This document shows, piece by piece, positions 45,000-55,000 of a DNA stretch of 64,000 nt. The stretch covers positions 14,348,508 through 14,412,507 of the forward strand of contig CM055065.1 of NCBI GenBank assembly GCA_029204045.2, read 5' to 3'. The stretch is from Tillandsia leiboldiana (taxonomy: Eukaryota; Streptophyta; Magnoliopsida; Poales; Bromeliaceae). A program made the translations under genes and the position numbers. Position 1 is the stretch's first letter. Every line of letters starts with the position of its first letter. Under the pieces are notes generated by a model. That model worked only from the letters and a program-made list of their open reading frames with translations, did not search any database and was not told the origin of the DNA.

Positions 45000-45420
45000 T
45001 AAATGAGGTGTGACCAAGTTCTGTTCTAGCAAAGAATAAGAAAAAATTGTGGAATAGCTCAAACTCTTCACAGGCAATGATGATCAATAACACATAATTG
45101 TTCTTTATCAATATTAAAGGTTTAAATGGCATGGCAGCTAGGACAGCCACATAGGCAACTATTGCAGCCATCAATCCTTTAAGGTATTGATTTGAACGAA
45201 AGAAAAAATAAGCATCATGATGCAAGAATATATCACAATCTGAGCCTTTGTTAGCAATGCAAAAGCAAAAATATGCAAACAATGCGAATCGAACCACCAA
45301 TTCGTTGTTTGTATCCCTCTTCCTTGCGTTGTTACATTCCTTCGAAGAATTTCCTATGTCGCTTTTCCGGTATTGGGTTGATAAACCATAGGTGAAGTGT
45401 TTTGCTATGCCACTTCCTTT
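45000..45420 (-). repeat. Repeat block, copy C, with a 106-residue frame
   Basis: This is a diverged copy of the block at 44225-44760. On the minus strand a frame 45300-44980 includes YLKGLMAAIVAYVAVLAAMPF, a hydrophobic, membrane-like stretch. The corresponding segment in copy B keeps KGLMAAVVAYV. I do not recognise the family. It could be an old gene fragment or chance. Confidence 0.55.
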
Positions 45421-46633
45421 TCAAGGTCAAAACTATCTCTAAATAGTCATCTCAGAATTCTTATGAAAGCACAATATACATACTAAAACTTATGACACAA
45501 CTTTAATTTCTAAAAAAATACGAAATCCCTTTTGTAGTATGTTTCAAAAAAATGATACCAAGGCAGGGGTCTTACATTTATGAAAAGCATTATATTTTCT
45601 TCATTTAACCCTCCTTCGAATGGTAGGAATTGAGTCCTCTTGACATATATCTTATAGCTTTTAACCTACAATCTTGCTTACATGGTAAGTTGAAATTCTA
45701 TTGATCAAATCATACTTTTTAAATGAGACTAAGCTATCAAAGAAAGTAGGAAAAAAATAAGAAGACTCACGTAAGTTTTCAAGTTGATTTTTATTTTTCA
45801 CAAGCAATTGCAAAATAGTTTTTCCCAATTAAAGCAGTGAATTTACGAGTTTACATATAAATTCAGCATTTTAGCTTTTGTTGCTTCCTGAATAAATTTT
45901 ATTGTGAGGATACTCTTTTTTCTTTTGTTCGAAATTTCTTCCTCAATTTCTAATTCTCTTTCTAAAATTGTTGATTTGCGAGATGCCATTGTTGACAACA
46001 AAATTATACTCAATGTCGTCGTTGTTGACATCAATGGGCACTAAACCCTGAGAATCCAAAAAAAAAAGAAGGATAGAAGTCCTATTTCTTTTGTAGCTCT
46101 TCAGTGAAATATTTTATCATAGGTATAATCTTCTTTATGCAAATTTTAAAATTTACAATCAGTTTTTAGGTATAAGATTTAATACTGCACTTGATCTACT
46201 GTTACTTTTGTTGCTTATACTGCAGATTATGATTTTTTTAATTTCTACATTTTTTTTTATTAATTATGTTAATTTTTATTCTTTTTAGAAATTTCTTCTT
46301 CTGTTGCTACTTATGTTAGGTTTTTTATTGCAATTTATGTATCTTCTCATGAATAAAAGTACATATTTTGACGATGTAAATAGAATTTTTTTTTTTTTTG
46401 CAAATTTATCATGTTTTTTATAAATCCATGTATAAGTAAATAATTTTTTATTAAATATATTTTAATATTTTCATGTGGTATATTGAGCTGCGAAACTCTA
46501 ATCTCAATTGCAAAAATTATTTCAATTCCAGAGCACAAAACATTAAATACATCGAGTTTTTATGTTTGAAATTACTTCGAATTGCCAACTATATACATAT
46601 TATTTTAAATCAGTGCTTTTATCTTTGGTGCAG
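45421..46633. other. AT-rich interior with no gene
   Basis: This is very AT-rich, with T- and A-runs and no credible frame. Its end (46610-46633) is a pyrimidine-rich stretch leading to GGTGCAG, which looks like a splice acceptor for the next feature. Confidence 0.5.
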
Positions 46634-46716
46634 GAATTATAAGACATTCAGCCGTGGCGGTTGAACCTGCAGCAGTGGCGCCCGTCACCTACATTGCACT
46701 CCGGGATGGTATGTAG
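46634..46716 (+). pseudogene. Exon-like fragment, possibly captured gene end
   Basis: After TTTATCTTTGGTGCAG, a GC-richer stretch encodes about 27 residues (including HSAVAVEPAAVAPVTYIALR) ending in TAG at 46714-46716. A 40-base A-run follows within five bases. The composition contrasts with its AT-rich surroundings. It looks like the last exon of an unrecognised gene, either captured by a Helitron or part of a retrocopy. Confidence 0.4.
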
Positions 46717-46720
46717 GATC

Positions 46721-46721
46721 A

Positions 46722-46760
<39 letters not shown>
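46721..46760. repeat. Poly-A run of about 40 bases
   Basis: An uninterrupted A homopolymer follows GGATCAC. It could be a retroposon tail or simple microsatellite growth. Confidence 0.8.
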
Positions 46761-46763
<3 letters not shown>

Positions 46764-46929
46764 CTGATTCATCTCTTAGAATTTAGATTTCGATTGGTTG
46801 ATTGTTGAATGATGTGGTATTTTTTTTATTATTATTATTGTGGCTATTTTTTACGTTTGTTGATTCGTTTTGTAAGTGAAATTGGAGCGCAGTTGTGGAT
46901 TATGTTATGTCATGTGGATGTATTTAGTT

Positions 46930-47147
46930 GTGGTGGTTATGTATTTGTTCAGTTATTTTAGTATCGACTGCATCTCTAATTGTATTATTGTACTTGCCTA
47001 GCAATGCATGTATATGGGAGTCTATGTCCGTATGGACAGAAAATTTTCTGTACATATGGCGGTCTATTCAAGTCCTGTGTTTCAAGTTATAAATTCTGAT
47101 AAAAAAAAAAATAAATTATTGCACTTTTTGAAATTCGAGGCGTGACA
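46930..47147 (+). mobile_element. Degenerate LTR end
   Basis: GTATGGACAGAAAATTTTCT then GTACATATGGCGGTCT resembles the reverse complement of the LARD-B LTR start (GTCTGTATGGCAGTTTCCGT, ACAGATGGCGGATCT). The segment ends TCGAGGCGTGACA at 47147, like the ends of the other gypsy LTRs here. No target duplication can be shown. Confidence 0.4.
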
Positions 47148-47290
47148 ACAGTATTTTTTGGTTAATTTTTGTTTCTACTCTTTGTAATACTATATCATAT
47201 TAAATATTTTTTTTCTATAGTGTTTTAATTAATAAATTATTATTTTTTTAAAATTTACTACTCGGCGCATCGCGCGGGTTACTTCACTAG

Positions 47291-48867
47291 TATTATATTG
47301 AAAAGAGACTATGATTGATAATATAAGAGTCACATACTTTAGTAATAATTATTAGACTAAAGTATTTTGGGTCGATGATTTAGGATTAACGATTTATTCG
47401 TACCAGTGAACTTATGTTACATTATAATAATATTTATCATTCTATAATTTATTTTTTATCATACTATAGTTTGTAAAATATAATATTTTTTTTATTTTAA
47501 TTAGCATTAGATCTTTACGCCAAAAGAAAATTAAAATGACTAGAGATTGAAGTGCAATTTTTCGAAATAAAGGATAATAAAATGTAAATACTCCAAACTA
47601 CAAGAGATGAATTAACATAAGAATAAACTACTCATGCATTAAAAAAAATATGAAATACTATTTATACATTAAAAAAATAGGATATTTATTTTACACTCCA
47701 TAGTTAAATAATCTTGTAAAGTTTTTAGTATTAAAAAAATTGAGTTGTGATAAGATTAGTGTGATAAAATTAATTTTTGAATGGATATGGTTTAAGATTT
47801 AAACTGACTTTGATTGTACAAATAATATTGCACAATTAAAATTCAACGTTAATTATATCATTGGTCCCTAATCATTATACAATTTTTCAATTTGGTCTTA
47901 TATCTTCAGCCTTTCTTATTTATTTTAATTACACTATGCGTGAAAGATAATGCTAGAAAAAATATCATATTAACACCAACTAATAGTTGCCATGTCAATG
48001 CCACCTCAGCACCAATGACATTTTTAATAACTTCATTGTAATAAAAAAAATAGAATTAAAATAAAAATTCAAACTTGCAAAATAGGAAAACTAATACTGC
48101 GATTAATTCTAAAATATATTCTAGCCTAATATAATAGTAACTGAACTAACAATTTCGTTCTTTCAAAAATTTTCACTAACAATAGTACGTAAAAATTATG
48201 CTCCTAGTTGGCTTAGAATGAATGATTGACGGATAGCTTGTATATTCCGTAACTTTACTAAATCAAAATTGGATTAGTACCGTAAATAATTTTTTATTTA
48301 TTTTTAATTAAAAAATAAAATTTTATATTTTGTTGTAATAGATTAATATTAAAATTTTAAAATAATTTTAAAAAATAAAATAATGTAAAAAAAATTTCAC
48401 TACCGCTTATCTTTATTCAAACCCGCTCAAGACGATCCTTCCATCTTCCTCTGTCTAATTTCTTTTTCTTTTCTATTATCTAATCTCTCTTAATTTTTAT
48501 CATCATTTTTTGTCTATCTAATCTTTCCCACTTTCTATAACTATCCTTTACCGTGATAAGTAAATAGTAAAAATAGAAGAAAAACCTTGTATCACCATTC
48601 TTCGCCTACATAATCTCTTCAACCTTTTATCACCACCCTTTGCAAGTAAATAGTAAAGATAAAAAAGAAAAGAATAGACGGATAATGAGCGAAGAAGAAG
48701 AGTAGAAGGTGGAAGAGAAGGCGCCGAAAAATTGAAGGAACATGCTTTTGATGGATTAAGAGTGACCATAAATTAGCAGCAAGAAGGTCGATAAGATGAA
48801 GATAATAAAGAATGTACTGTAAAAAAAAAATGAGATAGAGATGAGATAGTTTTTTAGAAAAAAAAAA

Positions 48868-48914
<47 letters not shown>

Positions 48915-49185
48915 TCTGTTTTTAGTTACTTTGATTATTTTTCAATATAAAAAAATATCCAAATAAATTTATTATAATATTTTTAAAATTATAAATAAAA
49001 AATATATTATAAATTAACTTATATTATTTTATTTTATGATAAAAAATATTTAATGTATACTCTAAGATAAATATATATCTTACATTCTATCTGTCTTGAA
49101 TAAAATAAATTCATCATTTTAAAGTTATAAATAAAAAAACTCATACCCATGGGTGTAAAATATACCAGACCCTCCCGTGCACGAA
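47291..49185. other. AT-rich intergenic DNA upstream of the VMP1/KMS1 gene
   Basis: No gene is seen in this stretch. It contains A/T runs, a (TA)n tract at 48869-48911 and short CT-rich patches near 48430-48540. Some upstream regulatory elements of the following gene probably lie in its last few hundred bases. Confidence 0.6.
48869..48911. repeat. (TA)n microsatellite
   Basis: About 21 TA units follow an A-rich run. Confidence 0.95.
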
Positions 49186-49288
49186 ATTTATAACTCATTT
49201 TAACCCAATCGAAGAAGGAAACGGATACGGAAACAACGTTATTTACGCCATCTCTCTCTGACCCTCCTCTCCCCGCGCGCCTCCTCCT

Positions 49289-49365
<77 letters not shown>
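49289..49365. repeat. Poly-C and (CT)n tract in 5' leader
   Basis: About 28 C residues are followed by about 24 CT units. Long CT tracts in 5' leaders are common in plants. The homopolymer length may be unreliable in the assembly. Confidence 0.9.
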
Positions 49366-49368
<3 letters not shown>

Positions 49369-49417
49369 GAAGGAAAGAGCGGACATTTATAACGCTGCAC
49401 TCCTCCTCTCCAAGGCA

Positions 49418-49447
49418 ATGGCGATCTCGTGGAGATCGTTGATTTAA
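49418..49447 (+). CDS. Upstream ORF 1 (9 codons) in VMP1/KMS1 leader
   Basis: ATGGCGATCTCG begins a 9-residue frame ending TAA, 170 bp before the main start. Its A at -3 (context CAATGG) makes it a plausible ribosome entry. It could lower translation of the main frame. Confidence 0.45.
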   Translation: MAISWRSLI

Positions 49448-49555
49448 TTCACGAAACCCTAGGAAAAAGGAGCGCGTACCTTTTCCTCGCTCCGTGTTTT
49501 TTGTTCGGGCCTAGATCGGGCGCTTCGATTGCACGGCTCAGTGGATCCGATTCCA

Positions 49556-49588
49556 ATGCGATTCTCCCTTCGCCAAGAGGGAATCTAG
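49556..49588 (+). CDS. Upstream ORF 2 (10 codons) in VMP1/KMS1 leader
   Basis: A second short frame, ATG CGA TTC to TAG, ends 30 bp before the main ATG. It is out of frame with the main protein. Confidence 0.4.
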   Translation: MRFSLRQEGI

Positions 49589-49617
49589 GGTTTGCTCTCG
49601 GGGTTGGTTTGCGGAGG

Positions 49618-51656
49618 ATGGGGCGCAGGGGAGCGATCGCCTCTAAATCACCGCCCAAGGACGAGGATCCGTTGATATCAGGTGAGGTTTCACGTTTTTT
49701 TTTTTTTTTTTTTTTGTCTTGCAACGATGCATGCTTGTTGGGGGCATCTATTGATTATTTAGATTTTTGTTGGATTTATTGATTTTGTTGTGATAAGAAT
49801 CAGTGAAATAACTTGTAATTTCGGATTATCATGAATTCTGTTGTGGAATACAAGTTCCTGCATAAGAAATCTGATTTTAGATTCAGTGGCTGCTGAGATC
49901 TAAGAATGTTTGTTAAGGATTGGATCTGGATTTTGGTTGTTGGGTTGATGTTGTTGATTTGAATTTTCTGGGAGAAAAAGACAAAAAATGAAATATATGC
50001 CGAGACGGCAGTTCCTCGGTTTTTTTTTTTTTCTTTTTTTCTCTTTTTCTAAAACTTATAATTTTGTAGAGGTTGACTTCCATGTATTGGTTCATCAATA
50101 TTTTTCTGTTGTCACTCAGTTAGACTGTCCCTTACTATGCTGTGATGTAATAAGGTGGTCCTGTATATAGATACTTCATGTTTGTTTCTTTGTTTTGTAG
50201 TTAGTTTGAGGGTAGTAGAATTAGACATTTCAATGTATTATGTTATGAAAGTAAATGGGTTCGAGTATTTGAGTTGAATATAATAAGGTAATTAGCACCT
50301 AATGGAATCGCCAAAATGAAAAGAAGAATTTTTGGTGAATATTTCTCTTTCGCAACCAGCTTGCTCAGGTAGACCTCAAAGGTTTTGTAGCATAACTGGC
50401 TAAAGAAGTGGGGCATCTTGACGAATTGGATTCTTGTAGTGTGTAAGGAAATTGTTTAAGCCATTTGTTTCTGCCACCTTTTCAAATTTGGAAGAATGAT
50501 GGAGTACTTGTTGGGGGCAAGATTGCTATAGTTGATGCTCATGGAGGCTAACGCTAGTTGATGCAAAATCTGGTGCCCAGGGATTATCATTTGTTTTATG
50601 TTGGTGAGGTAGATAATGTTGTTTCTTTTTTTAGAGAGAGAGAAAGGGAGAAGGTTTGAGGTAATGTTGCACATAATGAAGTATTTGCTCAATGATTTTC
50701 TTTATGGTGTGAGACAGGGAGATGGTAGAGCAATTTGAACATGCACCATGTAAATATTCTTTAAAGGCTTTGGATGGAAAAAGGAGAGCAACATGGTTTA
50801 CCTCCATGTGGGATAGTCTTTCCATGTTTCTCAAATTTTTGCCAGTTCAAAGCTCTTGTCCTACCAAAAAATTCTAGCTTTCCAGAGCTTTTTTTAACCA
50901 GGGGCAGATGCTTTCATCATACGCTTAAAGACTTAGATGATTGAATTCTGAAAGTGGCATCTAGCAATTTCTTCCTTCTTGTGCTGATCTTTTAAGCCTT
51001 ATGGTTCTTAGAAAAGTATTTGGGGAAATAAATCATCCGTGTCGCTCATAAAAGTTTACCATCACGGGAGCCCTCTTGGCTGAATTTTGGGTATTATCTA
51101 TAGTTAATTATATAGTCTAAGGTTGACCATCATGGCTAATTGCTTGATCAATGTTTACCTTTAGCTTTAGTTGGTTTACATAGATCATACCCTCTGTCAT
51201 ACAAGTGCATGCAAAACTGAATCTTACCTTAAAAGTTATTGAAGGCAAAATCGTGGTATAACTTTATCATTTTGTCTAACGGAAAGTGTTCCTCTAATTC
51301 TATGAATCTTTCTAGAATGTCCTTCTCTTGAATCGTTCAAGAGAGTTTTGGATTGTTTGGTATTCAGTGAATAAAAACATTTTAGCATGGGTAGTTAGAT
51401 TTTGCATCACAGGTATACATGGAATTTCCAAAAATAAAAGGTTGGTTATGTAAGTTGATTGTCCAGAGTTTTGAGTTGGTCTTTTTGTTTTGGTTCCTGA
51501 GAATTATCTAGAAATTTCCCTTTCTTTCCTATCTTATCTCTCTCTTTGGTTGGCATTCCAATTATTCTTTAAAATTATAGTCCTTTTCAGTTATGTAAGT
51601 CTGAATTTTGTTTTAATCCTTGTTCAGTTATGTAACAGCAGTTAGAGTGGATTATG

Positions 51657-51688
<32 letters not shown>

Positions 51689-51952
51689 CTTCTTCTTCTT
51701 CTTCTTCCAAACACTAAACTTATCTGTGTCTTGTGGATGTTTTCTTTTTTTTTCCCCCTACTAAAACAGCCGTTTCTTCTTTTTCTCTCTCTTCTGAACA
51801 CTAAACCTATCTTTGTCTTGTGGCCTATTTTTTTAATACTAAAACAGCTCATTTTTTCACTAAAACAGCCATTAGACCACATAATGTCTTCTTCATCTTC
51901 TTTTTAGTCAATAAAACGGCCCTTTCTTTGCTAAAACAGCTATTTAAACCAC

Positions 51953-52025
<73 letters not shown>

Positions 52026-55000
52026 GGCTCACTAAAACAGCCATTTAGAATACATAATATTAAACTTTATGCTTTCTTTAAATTTTAACCACAAGTTCCT
52101 GAGATTTGTTTTTATGTGGATTTTAGCTCAATATTTCAAGCTTATGCTCATTAAAGGCATGGTATATGCCTTCGACTACAAATGAAGGATTGACCTTTGG
52201 AGGTATCTAGCCTATAAGCAATTGCAAATTGTACAACTATGTAAGAAGCAATACATGATGGTGGTTGTTGATATAAAGTTGCATCAGCTCAATATTTAGT
52301 AATATTGAGCACATGTATGAGTGATATAGTTGTTTTATCTTAGCTTGACACTTGTGTGAGAGATTGGCACATGTATGAAGGTTGAAAGTATCAATTCCTC
52401 TTCATTCCTATACAAAGAAACATTCAGTGATTGATCTTAGAAATTAGTGCTACAGGGCGTAGGTGTATAAGTGAGCAACTCCACCATTATCCTATTTGTT
52501 TTCTCTCATTTGTCTGGAAAGCTTGCTAATCATGGGCTTTAAAATAGTAGAGCCTTGATTTCTAGCCTGAAGATGCAGCCTACATTGGAAGACCGAATTG
52601 ATTACACATTTACACTTTAGTTGTATCAAGTCTAATTCAATTTAGTTGCAATTAGACTGCCATGTAGATAATTAGGGTATAGTTGGGAAAAATACGAATT
52701 TTGTTCGTATTTGGTCTATAATTGAATTAAGGTCTTGTGAGAGGCTGGACATATCTAATTTTAGGCTTGAATTTAGGCCACTTTTCTTTCTTAGGAGTGT
52801 ATAGAAGACTCAAGGATATGTTCAAAATTCTGTTTTGTTAAATTATCAGTTATTTGTTTTTTACTGTATCTATTTATATGAAGATTCTCAAGCAAACAAG
52901 CTTTTCTGGGAAATCAGAGTTAGTTGGTTTTATGGATCTTATTTGGTGAAAGATCATAATGGCATGAAGTCGTAAAATTCTTCAACTTAGTATGGTACTA
53001 TGGTAGATTTGGAGTCTTCATACCCTGTTCTGCTTTAAAAGAACAATAGATGGACCTTTATAAACAGAAAATAGAGTAAGACAATTGAAAATTCCTTGGG
53101 CAAAAGACATGGTTATTAAGGTTGCCGAACTTCTATAGTCCAAACCAACTTGTTCTCTTCAAAATTACCCAAATCAGCTTGTTGCTTTATTAACATATAA
53201 TGGTTGACTAATTTGCATGAATATTGTGTTTGAGCCAGAAATAGTATTGTTCTGAAGCTGTTCTTACCTTGATGGATTTAAGCTTAAGTTGTCTAAAAAC
53301 TAACGTCCATATATGGATACCTTTGCAAACAATAAGTGCACTCTTGTCACATCAATTCACACTTATGAAGGTTTGCAGATAAATCATATCATTTATTAAG
53401 ATATTTTGTTTATGGAGTTGTTTTAGTAGATAACTCGATTCAAGTTGTTAGTGTTTCACATGGGATAATTTTGCTCTGATGGCTCCATTTGTTAATAGTG
53501 AGTAGATTTTGTGTATTATATTTCTTTACTAAATTTACTTCATTTTGCAGAGCTTCGTGAAAGGCATCGGTTGGATCTAGAGAATTTGACACTGATTACA
53601 CAGCCAATCAGGACAGTAAAACTATTTGTATTAGCGACTTTGCAATATTTAAAAAGGTCATTTTTCTATGTCCTGAGAAATGGTGGTTGGCTTAAGGTCT
53701 TAATCATCTCAGCAGCAGCTTCTGCGTTCCTTCTTTTGACTATTGATGGCCCGCATGAAAAGGTATTTATCTCTTTCTCATTTGTTAACTAGCATCACTC
53801 TTAGTTTAAGAAATACCATTTAATTTCTGAATCTCTTCTAGACCTCTATGTTGATCTTGTGTTTAGATATAATCTTCTGAATTCACTTTTAATATAATGA
53901 CTTGATTTTGTCATAAATGTATAATATAATGACTTGATTTTGTCATAAATGTATAATTGAAGAGGTACATTATATACTTTTAATGGAGCATGCTAGGGAT
54001 GAACTTCTATTGCATGTTACTAAAATTCTTCTTTTTTGCCCTTTTATTCTTCTAATTTCTATATGAATGCTAGCTTTTTTTTTCCATGCGATGCATGCAG
54101 CATGTCCAAGAGCTTCTTCATTATGCCAGATATGGATTGTGGTGGATATCTCTAGGAGTGGCATCATCAATTGGACTAGGCAAGTTCAAAATTTGTATTC
54201 TACTTTTATTGTAATGAAATATTGGATAATTTAAACTACATAATTTGCTTATGTCTACATAGTTTGCTTATGTAGTTTTACGTACTTTATGATGATAGTA
54301 CTGCACAAGCCAAAAGAATTTCAGTAATAAATTCCTACTGCTCATTTCGGTTTATTCTAAGGTTTCTTGGCATTCATTTTGGGCCCTTTTGGTCTAGCTT
54401 TTCTAGTTTCCTTTGGGTGGTGCTGTCAGCCACTGCAAAAGCAGTCATTTTGGGGCTGTTTTCATGCTGTAGTGCATTCCTCATCACAAAAAACAGTGGT
54501 TTGCAATGGAATTTAAGTTTGATGTTGTGGGGGCTCTGATCAGAATTCATCGCTGGCCAAATGGGACCTTTATCTTGGATATGTTATTGAAGTCGACCAG
54601 AAATCAGATAGAAATCAAATTTGTGATCTATGAGTTAACAGTCTTCTGCCTTCTTTTCTGGTCTGTTAATAATTTAAATTAAGAGCGATGGTGGTTGTCT
54701 GTGTCACCCAAAGAAATCGATTTAATTATGCTGTTTTTTTTGGAAATCATGCATGCTGTGTATTTGTTAGAGTAAGAAGCCTTGCTTTAAAATTAGTACA
54801 GACAATGGACATTCGCTGTGGCAAAAAAGTACTTGTTCCCTAGTTTACAACAGCATCTTTTTGTTCCTATCTATTTTTCTGTCTGCTTTCTTCTTTGGAG
54901 GATGATTGATTATATCTCACTGCTTAATCTCTTAAAAATTGATGTACATGCATGCTTATAGTTGCTTATATTTCTTTGCAAGGTGTACAACTGCTCATAA

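Larger units (their letters stand above)
44006..47290 (+). mobile_element. Probable Helitron, 3' part (5' end uncertain)
   Basis: The right end reads CGGCGCATCGCGCGGG TTACTTCACTAG followed by T. That is a GC hairpin (GCGC ATC GCGC), a short spacer and a terminal CTAG before T, as expected for a plant Helitron 3' terminus. A possible 5' end is TCTATCTATCTATACC at 13028 after an A, with the copia element inserted 212 bp inside. Left and right flanks at those sites (CCAAGTA and TATTATATTG) roughly resemble the related unoccupied sequence near 3247-3263. Interior contents are repeat blocks, an exon-like fragment and an LTR remnant, with no helicase visible. It would be non-autonomous. Confidence 0.45.
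49186..49617 (+). promoter_or_regulatory. Core promoter and 5' leader of the VMP1/KMS1 gene
   Basis: A TATA-like ATTTATAAC lies at 49186-49194, so transcription may begin around 49215-49230. The predicted leader holds a C-run and CT microsatellite (49289-49365) and two upstream ORFs (49418-49447 and 49556-49588) before the main ATG at 49618. The start site is inferred and not shown by the sequence. Confidence 0.55.
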
